The translations under genes and the position numbers were made by a program. DNA of 55,798 nucleotides from Limnohabitans sp. (GTDB taxonomy: Bacteria; Pseudomonadota; Gammaproteobacteria; Burkholderiales; Burkholderiaceae_C): contig NZ_JAFEIF010000031.1 of the NCBI RefSeq assembly GCF_017848645.1, positions 1-55,798 of the forward strand. Direction: 5' to 3'. Below, in pieces: positions 1-8,362 of this stretch (position 1 is its first letter; each line of letters opens with the position of its first letter). The notes under the pieces are model-generated. The model was given only the letters and a program-made list of their open reading frames with translations, was not told the origin of the DNA and ran no database searches.

Positions 1-249
1 CGTCTGCACCAATACCCCCATCTCACACAGCGCCGTCAGCTCCCGGTACGCCGTGGCGCGTGACACGCGGCAGAGGTTCACGTATTTCTCGGTGCTGATG
101 CCGTTGGTAAATCCTTCAGGCCCCACGTCGTAAAGCTTGTTGATTGCTTTGGTTTGTGTAGGCGTGAGCTGCAGGTGTTGCTCGCGCAGTTCGGACCAGA
201 AGCGGGTTTTTGAAATTTGCGCTTCACCCGTGAAGCGTGAGTGGCGTTT
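1..249 (-). pseudogene. Fic-family protein, C-terminal winged-helix remnant
   Basis: The minus strand has an open frame from a stop codon (complement of 250-252) to the window edge. It encodes a segment like the C-terminal tail of Fic proteins of the DUF4172 type: an RFWSELRE stretch, then TQTKAINKLYDVGPEGF, then a winged-helix part ending VSRATAYRELTALCEMGVL. In full-length relatives this follows a Fic domain with an HPFxxGNGR motif. None of that is present upstream: the frame is closed by a stop and there is no ATG, GTG or TTG in the first part of the frame. I therefore read it as the tail of a decayed Fic gene; the 3' end lies outside the window. The family match is from the motif pattern only. 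It could instead be a small stand-alone DNA-binding protein using a rare start codon. Confidence 0.55.
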
Positions 250-259
250 TTACGCTTCA
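220..259. repeat. Nested inverted repeats of a CGCTTCA motif
   Basis: An 8-bp perfect inverted repeat (CGCTTCAC at 220-227, GTGAAGCG at 230-237) overlaps a second pair (TGAAGCGT at 231-238, ACGCTTCA at 252-259). The same heptamer therefore occurs three times in alternating orientation. It lies exactly where the Fic remnant frame is closed, about 100 bp before ccdA. It may be an old operator or a recombination scar. Confidence 0.5.
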
Positions 260-318
260 TGCGCTTTGCAAGCCAATGCGTCGTTGTCGTCCACCCGTGC
301 GCCCAACTAGCATGCGGG

Positions 319-346
319 TAAGATATGCACATATTTAAATGCGCAT
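319..346 (+). promoter_or_regulatory. Candidate ccdAB promoter/operator
   Basis: The AT-rich stretch before ccdA contains TAAGAT at 319-324, a possible -10 hexamer, and a dyad-like segment from ATGC at 325 to GCAT at 346 that includes the perfect palindrome ATGCGCAT (339-346). CcdA antitoxins usually repress their own promoter through such a site. This is inferred from position and symmetry only. Confidence 0.3.
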
Positions 347-356
347 GGAGATCGCT

Positions 357-620
357 ATGCCAGCCACCCACACAGCCCCTCGCGTGCGCACCGGCGTATC
401 CGGCAAGCGTGCTATCAATCTGAGCCTGAGCAACGATGTGCTGGAGGCAGCAAAGCACCTCACCATCAATATTTCTCAGGTCTGCGACAGCCACCTGCGT
501 GAAGTTGTGCGCCGCGAACAGGAGCGCAAATGGCGCGAGGATCACGCCGATTTCATCGCGGCTTACAACGCCACCATCGAGGCTGAAGGTCTGCCACTGG
601 ATGAGTGGAGAAGTTTCTGA
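357..620 (+). CDS. ccdA: CcdA-family antitoxin
   Basis: Small antitoxin of a type II toxin-antitoxin pair, expected to bind the operator with its N-terminal ribbon-helix-helix part and to neutralise the toxin with its C-terminal tail. The N-terminal half carries the RHH-like stretch KRAINLSLSNDVLEAAK. The C-terminal half has the CcdA hallmark FIAAYNATIEAEGLPLDEW followed by RSF. I chose ATG 357 because GGAG lies 6 bases before it; ATG 339 and ATG 345 are in frame but lack such a site. The stop overlaps the toxin start by one base (TGATG), so the two are translationally coupled. At 87 residues it has normal length and is probably autoregulated. Confidence 0.85.
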   Translation: MPATHTAPRVRTGVSGKRAINLSLSNDVLEAAKHLTINISQVCDSHLREVVRREQERKWREDHADFIAAYNATIEAEGLPLDEWRSF

Positions 621-937
621 TGGCTCGCTTTGACGTTTATGCCAACCCGGGCAGCCATGCGGGCACCACCCCCTACTTGTTGGATGTGCAAAGCGACCTG
701 CTCAATAGCTTGGACGCCAAGATGGTGATTCCTTTGCGCAGCCTCAAGCACTTCCCAAAGGTCAAGCTGCCGACTCAACTGACACCGATTTTCACCATCG
801 AAGGTGAAGAGTATTTGCTGGAAACGCCCAAAATGGGCGCTGTGCCACAGCGGGTGCTGAAGTCTCCTGTGACCTCGCTCGCCCAGGCCCAAGACCAGAT
901 CACCGCCGCGATGGATTTTTTGTTCCACGGCTACTGA
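620..937 (+). CDS. ccdB: CcdB-family toxin (gyrase inhibitor)
   Basis: Toxin partner of the preceding antitoxin, 105 residues. Known CcdB proteins trap DNA gyrase through the GyrA subunit. The sequence begins ARFDVYANPG, a typical CcdB first beta strand, and ends MDFLFHGY, the conserved C-terminal helix that contacts gyrase and CcdA. ATG 620 overlaps the ccdA stop, which is the usual coupling; a longer frame from 605 would lie inside ccdA and is unlikely. No frameshift is seen, so the pair looks intact. It sits beside the Fic remnant, another toxin-type gene, suggesting a small spot of TA turnover. Confidence 0.85.
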   Translation: MARFDVYANPGSHAGTTPYLLDVQSDLLNSLDAKMVIPLRSLKHFPKVKLPTQLTPIFTIEGEEYLLETPKMGAVPQRVLKSPVTSLAQAQDQITAAMDFLFHGY

Positions 938-966
938 TCAGCCCCATTTGACCCATTGAGTTTTCG

Positions 967-1002
967 GGGCGTTTGCCACGCCCTTCGGCCGCAGGGGCGG
1001 CC
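967..1002. terminator. Two tandem hairpins between converging genes
   Basis: GGGCGT (967-972) pairs with ACGCCC (978-983), and GGCCGC (987-992) with GCGGCC (997-1002). They lie between the convergent ccdB and the hydrolase gene and could stop transcription from both sides. There is no run of T after either stem, so rho-independent action is uncertain. Confidence 0.4.
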
Positions 1003-1030
1003 ACCCACAGGGGCAGAGGGTGTGCTGGCT

Positions 1031-2041
1031 TCAACGCTCCAGCGGCACGATTTCCTGCTCGATCGCCCCAAACAAGCTCTCGCCGTTTTGGCCTTTCATC
1101 TCGATGCGGATCGTGTCGCCGTACTTCATGAATTCGGTGCTGGGCTTGCCGTCCAGGATGGTTTCGATGGCGCGTTTTTCGGCGATGCAGCTGTAGCCTT
1201 TGGGCCAGGTTTTTTGACCGTTGACGTCTTCACTTTTGTTGCTCACGGTACCGCTGCCCACAACCGAGCCAGCCCGCACGTTGCGGGTTTTGCAAATGTG
1301 GGCGATCAGCTGGCCGAAGTGGAAGGTCATCTCGGGGCCAGCTTCGCACATGCCCACTTTGCGGCCGTTCCAGGTGGACTGCAGCGTCAGGTGCACGCGG
1401 CCGCCTTGCCAGGCGTCGCCCAGTTCGTCGGGCGTCACGGCCACGGGGCTGAAGGCGGTGGCGGGTTTGCTCTGGAAAAAGCCAAAGCCTTTGGCCAGCT
1501 CGTTCGGGATCAGGTTGCGCAGGCTCACGTCATTGGCCAGCATGACGAGGCGCACGGCCTCGATGGCGTCGTCGGCGCTGGTCTGCATGGGCACGTCGCC
1601 GGTGATGACGGCGATCTCGGCTTCAAAGTCGATGCCAAAGGCTTCGCTGGCGCAGACCACCGGGTCGCAAGGGCCAATGAAGTCGTCGCTGCCACCCTGG
1701 TACATCAACGGGTCGGTGTAAAAGCTGCTGGGCACTTCAGAGTTGCGCGCCGCACGGACCAGCTCCACATGGTTGATGTAGGCTGAGCCGTCGGCCCACT
1801 GGTAGGCGCGGGGCAGCGGGGCCATGCATTGGGCCGGGTCGAACGGGAACGCGTGGCGGGCCTTGCCCTGGTTCAGGGTCGTGTAGAGGTCTTCCAGCTG
1901 GGGGGCCAGAAAGTTCCAGTCGTCCAGCACTTGCTGGAGTTTGCTGGCAATGCCGGTCGCATAATGTGCGGTGCTCAGGTCGCGCGAGACCACCACCAGT
2001 TGTCCGTCGCGTGAGCCGTCTTTGTAGGTCGCCAATTTCAT
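1031..2041 (-). CDS. Fumarylacetoacetate hydrolase family protein
   Basis: A 336-residue cytosolic enzyme of the FAH superfamily, which hydrolyses C-C bonds in acylpyruvate-type intermediates of aromatic catabolism using a divalent metal. The C-terminal two thirds carry the FAH core: IDFEAEIAVITGD (acidic metal ligands), FFQSKPATAFSPVAVTP, and GSGTVSNK followed by a GYSCIAEKR segment. The N-terminal 75 residues form the smaller domain found in two-domain fumarylacetoacetases. ATG 2041 starts MKLATYKDGSRDGQLVVVS, the usual N-terminus; an in-frame upstream extension to 2104 lies in the operator region and is unlikely. It is divergent from an IclR-family regulator, its probable controller. The substrate cannot be told from sequence. 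Confidence 0.85.
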   Translation of the reverse strand: MKLATYKDGSRDGQLVVVSRDLSTAHYATGIASKLQQVLDDWNFLAPQLEDLYTTLNQGKARHAFPFDPAQCMAPLPRAYQWADGSAYINHVELVRAARNSEVPSSFYTDPLMYQGGSDDFIGPCDPVVCASEAFGIDFEAEIAVITGDVPMQTSADDAIEAVRLVMLANDVSLRNLIPNELAKGFGFFQSKPATAFSPVAVTPDELGDAWQGGRVHLTLQSTWNGRKVGMCEAGPEMTFHFGQLIAHICKTRNVRAGSVVGSGTVSNKSEDVNGQKTWPKGYSCIAEKRAIETILDGKPSTEFMKYGDTIRIEMKGQNGESLFGAIEQEIVPLER

Positions 2042-2125
2042 GATGTTTGCCTGTTTGTACCGTGATTCAAAGCCGCATGCAGCGGGACCGAGCCATGCAT
2101 TCAATGGCGCATCGAATTACGCATT

Positions 2126-2141
2126 GTTAAACTCGTTTAAC
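2126..2141. promoter_or_regulatory. Inverted repeat in FAH/iclR divergent region
   Basis: GTTAAA (2126-2131) and TTTAAC (2136-2141) form a perfect 6-bp inverted repeat with a 4-base centre, followed by a related TAAACGAAAC segment. It lies 25 bases before the regulator start and about 85 before the hydrolase start. Position and symmetry fit an operator for the adjacent IclR-family protein. Confidence 0.5.
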
Positions 2142-2166
2142 TAAACGAAACCTGATTCTAGAGCAT

Positions 2167-2994
2167 ATGGCCACCGAAAGCACCTTGGACACGCCCCCTG
2201 ACGGGGACAAAGCGCGCGCGGGCATCCAGTCTGTGGAAGTGGGTTTTGCCCTTCTGGACGTGCTGGCCCAGGCCCCTGGCCCCTTGATGTTGCGCGACCT
2301 GGCCAGTGCCGCCGGCATGAGCGCCGCCAAGGCACACCGCTACCTGGTGAGCTTTCAGCGCCTGAATTTGGTGGTGCAGGACGCGAACACCCGCTATGAA
2401 CTTGGCCCGGCCACTTTGCGGTTGGGCCTGGCCACACTGTCCCGGCTGGACGCTGTCAAACTGGCGCGTGAGCGCTTGCCCACTTTGATGGAGCAGACCG
2501 GCCACACCCTGGCCCTGGCCGTCTGGGGCAACCGGGGCCCGACCTTGGTGCACTGGCAGGAAACGCCGCTGGCCATGCCCGTGAGTCTGCGCTTGGGCGA
2601 TGTGATGCCGCTTTTGTCCTCCGCCACGGGCCGGTGTTTTGCCGCCTTCATCGGCCACGGCGGTGCTTCCGACAAGGCCCAGCCCATGATCGAGGCCGAG
2701 CTGGCCCTGGCCCGCAAACTGGGCCGCAGCGACTTGCCATCCACCCCGGCCCAGGTGCAAGCCATGCTCAGCGAGTCACGGTCGCAAGGTCTGGGCCGCG
2801 TGGTCAATGTGCTGCTGCCGGGCATTTCAGGCCTGTGCGCGCCCGTATTCGATGCGGACGGGCACCTGGTTTTGGGTGTGGTGTCGCTGGGCTCGTCGGC
2901 CACTTTGGACGCCGACTGGCAAGGCCCAGTGGCGAATGCGCTGCGCGCATTTGCTGAGCAGTTGTCGGCCGACCTGGGCTGGCGCTCGACCTGA
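2167..2994 (+). CDS. IclR-family transcriptional regulator
   Basis: A 275-residue regulator with a winged helix-turn-helix at about residues 18-75 (SVEVGFALLDVLAQ, then MLRDLASAAGMSAAKAHRYL) and a C-terminal effector-binding domain of the IclR type (ATGRCFAAFIG, LGRVVNVLLPGISGLCAPVFD). Members bind short palindromes and respond to small organic acids, often controlling catabolic genes. It is divergent from the fumarylacetoacetase-like gene, with a palindrome between them, so control of that gene and itself is the simplest reading. The ligand is unknown. Confidence 0.88.
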   Translation: MATESTLDTPPDGDKARAGIQSVEVGFALLDVLAQAPGPLMLRDLASAAGMSAAKAHRYLVSFQRLNLVVQDANTRYELGPATLRLGLATLSRLDAVKLARERLPTLMEQTGHTLALAVWGNRGPTLVHWQETPLAMPVSLRLGDVMPLLSSATGRCFAAFIGHGGASDKAQPMIEAELALARKLGRSDLPSTPAQVQAMLSESRSQGLGRVVNVLLPGISGLCAPVFDADGHLVLGVVSLGSSATLDADWQGPVANALRAFAEQLSADLGWRST

Positions 2995-3077
2995 GCGGGG
3001 CCTGTGTAAGACCCCATGCAAGTGTTCTTTCAAGGTCTCCCTCACACCCACGCACTTGACCCACACCTTGTAACAAC

Positions 3078-4562
3078 ATGAACACGGCCACTCGCCCCAA
3101 GTCGCCACCCGCTTTACAGCTGTCGGGGCAGCCAAGCACACGCAGCTTGCTGCGTTGGGGTGTGCTGGTGTTGGTGTTGCATCTGGTTGTGCTGCTGAGC
3201 CTGGCGGGCACACTGGACTGGCAACTGAGCCCCCCCCAGACTCTGCGCACGGGGCCCATGCAGACCCGAACCATCGCAGCCCCTGCGGCTGCAACAACAG
3301 CCACTGACCCCGGCAACACACCCGCAGCCCGCACGCGCATCGCCTTGGTGAAAAAGCCTGCGGTCCAACCCAAGCCCGATGCAACCCATACTGCGGCAGC
3401 CCCTAAAACGGCTCCAGCTGACAAGTCCACCCAACCGGCAACCTCGCCCGAACCAGAACAAATGTCTGCGTCAGATCTGGCCGAACCCGATCAACTGACC
3501 AGCCCAGACCTGGTCTCGGCGCAAAGCGATACCACCAAGACCAACACGGACCCCAGCGAGAAAAAGGACCTCGCTTCAGCCGCTGTCCCTCAGGCCTCTG
3601 GCATCCTTATGAACGAGGCTTCGGTGACTGTTTCACCATCCGCCACATCGACACCTGCACAAGCGGTGTTGCCAAGTCAACGCCTGCCGACAACGGGCAA
3701 CGACTTCGCGCCAGCACCTGTGCCCACCAACGGACCACTCTCACCCCCAACTGCAGCACATGTGAACGTCAAGGCTGAAGCGTTTACCCCCAATGCAGAA
3801 GCCAGCACCAGCATTGCCGCCAACGCCGCTGTGGCCAAGCCTGACCCAGCCGCGCCCGATCGCATCGCCAGCGCCACCATGGCCTTACCTCAGCTGGCTT
3901 TGGCCTCCTTGCCCCCCTCGGCCTTGCTGAGCTACCGCCTCAGTGGCCAGGAAAAAGGCATCAACTACCAGGCCTCTGGCGAGCTGCGCTGGCAGCGCAA
4001 CGACAGCGCTTACGCCATGAACCTGTCGGTCAAAGCTTTTTTATTGGGCTCCCGCCACTGGCGCAGCGTGGGACAGATCAGCACCACCGGGCTGGCGCCG
4101 ACCCGCTTTTCGGACAGCTGGCGCAGCGAACGCGCGACCCACTTTGACCGGCCGAACCAGCGCATCGTGTTCAGCAGCAACGCGCCCACCGCACCCCTGC
4201 AGCCCGGCGCGCAAGACCAGGTCAGCCTCTATGCACAGCTGGCCGCCGTCATGGCCCAGTCTGGCCAGAGGATGCCGCCCGGCACGCGTTTACAAATCCA
4301 GACCGCCACCGTGCGCGACGCTTTGCCCTGGCTTTTGACGCTGGAAAAACTGGAGACCTTGCAAGTGGATGGAAAAAGTCTGCAAGCGGTCAAATGGGTG
4401 TGCCAGCCGCGCAACCGCTTTGATGCACAGGTCGAGTTCTGGGTATCGGCCGCACACGACTGGTTGCCTGCACGCATCCGCATCACACAAGTCAGCGGCA
4501 GCTTCATCGACCTGCAGCTGACAGGGCGAGAGGTCTTGGGCGATTTGCCACCTGTGCAATGA
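3078..4562 (+). CDS. DUF3108 domain-containing membrane-anchored protein
   Basis: A 494-residue protein of unknown function. Residues about 25-47 form one hydrophobic helix (WGVLVLVLHLVVLLSLAG), so the bulk is probably periplasmic. Residues about 55-265 are low-complexity, rich in Ala, Pro, Thr and Ser. The rest, from about ALLSYRLSGQEKGINYQ, matches the DUF3108 beta-rich pattern with repeated WRSVGQIST and FSDSWRSERATHFD type segments. DUF3108 proteins are common in betaproteobacteria; an envelope role is only an inference. The ATG at 3078 has no strong ribosome-binding site. It follows the iclR gene by 83 bases and may have its own promoter. Confidence 0.7.
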   Translation: MNTATRPKSPPALQLSGQPSTRSLLRWGVLVLVLHLVVLLSLAGTLDWQLSPPQTLRTGPMQTRTIAAPAAATTATDPGNTPAARTRIALVKKPAVQPKPDATHTAAAPKTAPADKSTQPATSPEPEQMSASDLAEPDQLTSPDLVSAQSDTTKTNTDPSEKKDLASAAVPQASGILMNEASVTVSPSATSTPAQAVLPSQRLPTTGNDFAPAPVPTNGPLSPPTAAHVNVKAEAFTPNAEASTSIAANAAVAKPDPAAPDRIASATMALPQLALASLPPSALLSYRLSGQEKGINYQASGELRWQRNDSAYAMNLSVKAFLLGSRHWRSVGQISTTGLAPTRFSDSWRSERATHFDRPNQRIVFSSNAPTAPLQPGAQDQVSLYAQLAAVMAQSGQRMPPGTRLQIQTATVRDALPWLLTLEKLETLQVDGKSLQAVKWVCQPRNRFDAQVEFWVSAAHDWLPARIRITQVSGSFIDLQLTGREVLGDLPPVQ

Positions 4563-4658
4563 CCCGGTCCCAGATTTCACACCGACAAAAACCACACCCA
4601 CTTGAAGTTGTTACATGTGCACCCACTTGCAAGCCACAAGTTGAGGGAGAATGAACGC

Positions 4659-4940
4659 ATGAACCTGTTGTACGAATCTGAAACCTTTGCCGTGATGCAC
4701 ATGCTGGCCAATGCGCCGGTGGAAACAGCGGCCCCCAGCAGCCCGCCCCAGCTGGAGCGCCATGGTTTTGAAATCGTGGACAAACGCTCGGGCAAAGAGG
4801 TGTACCTGGACGGCTCTTGGGCCGAAATGTTCCAGCAGCAAATTCAGGCCTGGCAGCAGCACACGCCCACCCAGGAAGAGGTCGAGGACACACTCGAAGG
4901 CTACACGGGCCTGGCCCAGCAGCCTGTTGTGGTGCACTGA
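4659..4940 (+). CDS. DUF3567-like small protein
   Basis: A 93-residue protein that starts MNLLYESETFAVMHM and carries the motif HGFEIVDKRSGKEVYLDG, the two conserved blocks I associate with DUF3567 of Burkholderiales. No enzyme motif, signal peptide or membrane helix is visible. ATG 4659 is chosen because GGGAGA lies 8 bases before it; the in-frame upstream extension has no such site. The middle part (EMFQQQIQAWQQHTPTQEEVEDTLEGY) is predicted helical. Function unknown. Confidence 0.7.
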   Translation: MNLLYESETFAVMHMLANAPVETAAPSSPPQLERHGFEIVDKRSGKEVYLDGSWAEMFQQQIQAWQQHTPTQEEVEDTLEGYTGLAQQPVVVH

Positions 4941-4947
4941 GCAGCCC

Positions 4948-6024
4948 TCAGTCCTTGGACACCCGCCGCGCCACCCAGGTGAACAGCGGCCCCACGATCA
5001 GCAACACCGCCACCAAACGGCAGACCTGAAAAGCCGTGACCACCGGCACCCCCAACTGCAGCACCTTGGCCGTGATGGCCATCTCGGTGATGCCGCCGGG
5101 TGCGGTGCCCAAAATCAGCATGGCCGGGTGCAAGCCCGTACCCCACGCCAGCGCCATGCCAAACAGCACCGATGCGCCCATCATCCACACCGAACCCCAG
5201 GCCACCGAGGCCAGCCAGCGGGGTGCTGTTTTGACGAATTCGCGCCGAAACCGGATGCCCAGACTCACGCCAATGACCAACTGAGCTGCGTTGGACAGCG
5301 CGTTGGGGACAGCCGACCACTCCCACCCCGCCAAGGTCACCGCCATCGATGCCAAGAGTGAGCCCATGAACCACGGATTGGTGCGTCCCAGCTTGAGCAT
5401 CACCCAGCCGCCTGCTGCTGTCACCAAGCCCAGCCACAGCAAACCCGGCCATTGCGCCAAGCGAGGGCCCGGCAACAAAGAGGCATCCACGGTCAAACCC
5501 CATTGGTGTTGTGCCCACTGCATGCCAAACGGCACGGCAATCACCACCATCACCAAGCGCATGCTGTGTGCCGCCGCGACCAGATCGGTGCGCGCCCCAT
5601 AACGCTCGGCCAGCAACGTCATCTCGGACGCCCCTCCAATCGAGCCGGAAAAATACGTGGTGGCCAGCAAGGCCCGTGGCGACAAGTGCGCCAACTCCCT
5701 GCCATGCTGTCGCCGCAACCACAGGCCAAACAAGGCCCCCAGGGCCAACGCCCACAGCACGGCCAGCGCAATGGCCCACCACTGGGCCAGTACCAAGGCG
5801 CTGACTTGGGGCGTGAAATACAGACCCAGCGCGGCCCCAATCACCCACTGACCACTGTTGCGCAAAAGGTTGGCGCTGTGCGTGGGCGCGCCCGCCATGG
5901 AGGCCAGCGCCGTGATCAGCAAGGGCCCCAACATCCAGGGAATGGGAGTGCCCAACCCAACGCACAGCTCGGCCGCCAACCAGGCGACGAGCAAAGTGCC
6001 CAGGGTGCGCTGCCAGAACTTCAA
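4948..6024 (-). CDS. AbrB-family integral membrane protein
   Basis: About 358 residues, very hydrophobic, with roughly ten membrane helices arranged as two related halves. This is the layout of the PF05145 (AbrB / putative ammonia monooxygenase regulator) family. Each half has the family's glycine-rich motif: TPIPWMLGPLLITALAS and TNPWFMGSLLASMAV early in the halves, YFSGSIGGASEMTLLAERYG and GTAPGGITEMAITAKVL late. There is no ATG near the start of homology. A TTG at 6024 (then KFWQRTLGTLLVAWLA) with a G-rich stretch before it is the best start and avoids overlap with the aminotransferase ending at 6056. The role is not established; transport of a small metabolite is likely. Gene order and the 31-base gap suggest cotranscription with the aminotransferase. 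Confidence 0.75.
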   Translation of the reverse strand: MKFWQRTLGTLLVAWLAAELCVGLGTPIPWMLGPLLITALASMAGAPTHSANLLRNSGQWVIGAALGLYFTPQVSALVLAQWWAIALAVLWALALGALFGLWLRRQHGRELAHLSPRALLATTYFSGSIGGASEMTLLAERYGARTDLVAAAHSMRLVMVVIAVPFGMQWAQHQWGLTVDASLLPGPRLAQWPGLLWLGLVTAAGGWVMLKLGRTNPWFMGSLLASMAVTLAGWEWSAVPNALSNAAQLVIGVSLGIRFRREFVKTAPRWLASVAWGSVWMMGASVLFGMALAWGTGLHPAMLILGTAPGGITEMAITAKVLQLGVPVVTAFQVCRLVAVLLIVGPLFTWVARRVSKD

Positions 6025-6055
6025 GCCTGCACCCCGGCACCGATGGGCCAGCGCA

Positions 6056-7390
6056 TCAGGCGTGACGGCGGATGCTGTCAGCGACCGTCTGCACGATCTG
6101 GTCGATGTGGGCGTCTTCCACGATGTAGGGCGGGCAAATGACGATGTTCTCGCCCGCCGGGCGCACCCACACACCTTTGTGGAAGCAGTCCATGAAGATG
6201 TCGTAAGCCCGTTTGCCGGGCGTGCCCGGGATGCTGGCCAGCTCCACCGCCCCGGCCAAGCCCAGCGTGCGGATGCCGATCACATTGGGCAGACCCTTCA
6301 AGGCGCTGTGCATCGCGTCGCCCAGCACACGGCCCTGTTGCCCCGCGCGGGCAAACAGGTTTTCTTCCTTCATCAAATCGAGCGTGGCAATGGCAGCCGC
6401 GCAAGCCACCGGGTGGCCAGAGTAGGTGTAGCCGTGGAAGAACTCGATGGCATGCTGCGGCGAATTGGCGTTCATCATCGCGTCGTAGATGAAGTCGCGG
6501 CAAATCACGCCGCCCAGCGGGATCACGCCGTTCGTCACCGCCTTGGCGAAGTTCAGCATGTCGGGCACCACGCCGTAGTAGTCAGCGCCAAAGTTCACGC
6601 CCAGACGGCCAAAACCGGTGATGACCTCGTCAAAAATCAGCAAGATGCCGTGCTTGTCGCAAATCTCGCGCAGGCGCTTGACATAACCCTTGGGCGGGAT
6701 GTACCAGCCCGCGCTGCCCGCAATGGGCTCGACGATCACGGCGGCAATGTTGCTCGGGTCGTGCAGCACCAGGATGCGGTTTTCCAGCTCCAGCAGCGGG
6801 TCTTCGGCCCACACGGGTTCTTCGTGGTGGATGTAGGCGTGGTTCACCGGGTCGTGAATGAAGCGCATGTGGTCAACCCGGGGCAGCAGTTGCGCACCGA
6901 ATGCCTTGCGGTTGGCCGGCAGTCCGCCCACACTCATGCCGCCAAAGTTGACGCCGTGATAACCCTTTTCGCGGCCAATGAACACTGTGCGGTGGCCTTC
7001 GCCCCGGGCGCGGTGGTAGGCCAGCGCCACTTTCAGAGCCGTGTCAGCCGCTTCAGAGCCCGAATTGCAAAACAACACCTTGTTCAAGTCACCCGGCGCC
7101 ATGTCGGCAATCATCTGCGCCGCCTTGAAAGCCTTGTCGTTGCTGGCCTGAAAGGCCGTGGCGTAGTCCAGCGTATCCAGTTGCTTTTTGATGGCTTCGT
7201 TGATCGGGCGGCGGTTGTGGCCGGCGCCCACGCACCACAGGCTGGAGATACCGTCGATCACCTTCTTGCCGTCGTGTGTGGTGAAGTGCATGCCTTCTGC
7301 ACCCACGAACACGCGGGGGTCTTGCTTGAAAGTGCGGTTGGGCGTGAAAGGCAACCACTGGTTGTCCATGGGAATCTGGGTGGGGTTCAC
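6056..7390 (-). CDS. Omega-amino acid:pyruvate aminotransferase (class III)
   Basis: A PLP-dependent aminotransferase of class III, 444 residues, close in pattern to beta-alanine:pyruvate transaminases. The start region DNQWLPFTPNRTF is characteristic of that group. Further marks are NSGSEAADTALK (phosphate binding, residues 109-120), FDEVITGFGRLG (254-264) and the Schiff-base lysine K283 in LNFAKAVTNG. It would move the amino group of an omega-amino acid or amine to pyruvate, giving alanine. GTG 7390 is preferred because AAGGAG lies 7 bases upstream; ATG 7369 is an alternative. It is followed by the AbrB-type membrane protein. The substrate range cannot be read from the sequence. Confidence 0.88.
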   Translation of the reverse strand: MNPTQIPMDNQWLPFTPNRTFKQDPRVFVGAEGMHFTTHDGKKVIDGISSLWCVGAGHNRRPINEAIKKQLDTLDYATAFQASNDKAFKAAQMIADMAPGDLNKVLFCNSGSEAADTALKVALAYHRARGEGHRTVFIGREKGYHGVNFGGMSVGGLPANRKAFGAQLLPRVDHMRFIHDPVNHAYIHHEEPVWAEDPLLELENRILVLHDPSNIAAVIVEPIAGSAGWYIPPKGYVKRLREICDKHGILLIFDEVITGFGRLGVNFGADYYGVVPDMLNFAKAVTNGVIPLGGVICRDFIYDAMMNANSPQHAIEFFHGYTYSGHPVACAAAIATLDLMKEENLFARAGQQGRVLGDAMHSALKGLPNVIGIRTLGLAGAVELASIPGTPGKRAYDIFMDCFHKGVWVRPAGENIVICPPYIVEDAHIDQIVQTVADSIRRHA

Positions 7391-7670
7391 GGTCGGTCTC
7401 CTTGAGTCTTGGTTTAAGCCCTCCAGTTTATAGGAGCACCCGCCTGACTTAGTGCGCTTTCTTGACAGCGCTGCCCAATCGGGTGACCCCAAGTTGGCCA
7501 CGCAGCGCTTGTCTTGCAGGGCCCACCTGGCATCTGCAAGCGGGCATCTTGGGGATGGCGTATACCGATTTGTTTTTTTTGGCGATTTGAATGCACCAAT
7601 GTGTCTATGGACTGTGCACAAAGTCTTTTCAGAATAAAAAGAATTCTTTTTTACTACTTAAGGAGGGCTC
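7391..7670. promoter_or_regulatory. Divergent intergenic region with 16-bp palindrome
   Basis: This 280-base region separates the aminotransferase (left, minus) from the rhodanese gene (right, plus) and must hold both promoters. At 7636-7651 there is a perfect palindrome, AAAAAGAATTCTTTTT, directly before the strong ribosome-binding site AAGGAGG (7659-7665) of the rhodanese gene. It could be an operator, or a hairpin in the 5' leader. I see no convincing -35/-10 pair and no further gene. Confidence 0.45.
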
Positions 7671-8324
7671 ATGCTCAAGTGGTCACGGATGGGGTTTGCC
7701 ATGCTTTTTGTGGCGTGGACCGGCGCGGGGCTGGGAGCGCAAGAGCTCAAAGTCAAGATCACCCCCACCCTGAGCGCGGTGGACGTGGTGCATGGGGGGC
7801 AAAAGGTTCGGATCCAACGCATCCAGGACACAGGCAACAAGATCATTGACGACTTTGCCAAAACCTCGCGCCCTTGCCCGGAGTTTTGCATCCATGCCAT
7901 GGTGGTGGCCCCGGGCGTGGAAACCCTGGGCGAGCTGGAATTGCTCGACTTCATGACCCGCCAGGTGCCGAGTGGTCAAGGCCTGGTCATCGATGCCCGG
8001 CTGGCCGACTTCCACAAAATCGAAACCATCCCCACTTCCATCAACATCCCGTTCACGGTCATCAAGGCGGAAAACCCGCACATCGGCCAGATCCTGACCG
8101 CTTTGGGCGCAGAAATGGGCCCCAACAAACGCTGGAACTACCAGAAAGCCAAGTCGCTGGCCCTGTGGTGCAACGGCCCCTGGTGCGACCAGTCCTCGCG
8201 CGCGATCCAGGCCCTGCTCAGCCTGGGCTACCCCCCCGCCAAGCTCAAGTACTACCGGGGTGGCATGCAGATGTGGAAGCTCATGGGGCTGACCACTGTG
8301 GTGCCTGCAGCACCACGCTCCTGA
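7671..8324 (+). CDS. Exported rhodanese-like domain protein
   Basis: A 217-residue protein with an N-terminal signal peptide (hydrophobic MGFAMLFVAWTGAGLGA, probable cleavage before QELK). It has a rhodanese fold, seen in VIDARLADFHKIETIPTSIN and the active-site loop ALWCNGPWCDQSSRAI, which keeps a Cys at the catalytic loop position. The C-terminal LGYPPAKLKYYRGGMQMW is the usual end of the domain. The loop CNGPWC has two cysteines, like periplasmic rhodaneses linked to cofactor-dependent oxidation systems, so a thiol or sulfur-transfer role in the periplasm is likely. ATG 7671 follows an excellent AAGGAGG site. The LysM gene follows after 38 bases and may be cotranscribed. Confidence 0.8.
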   Translation: MLKWSRMGFAMLFVAWTGAGLGAQELKVKITPTLSAVDVVHGGQKVRIQRIQDTGNKIIDDFAKTSRPCPEFCIHAMVVAPGVETLGELELLDFMTRQVPSGQGLVIDARLADFHKIETIPTSINIPFTVIKAENPHIGQILTALGAEMGPNKRWNYQKAKSLALWCNGPWCDQSSRAIQALLSLGYPPAKLKYYRGGMQMWKLMGLTTVVPAAPRS

Positions 8325-8362
8325 GCCGCGCACACCGATCACCGCTTTATTGGAGGTTCCAC

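Noticed and set aside
956..1786. A 276-codon plus-strand frame
   Set aside because: Antisense to the fumarylacetoacetase-like gene, which is well supported by motifs.
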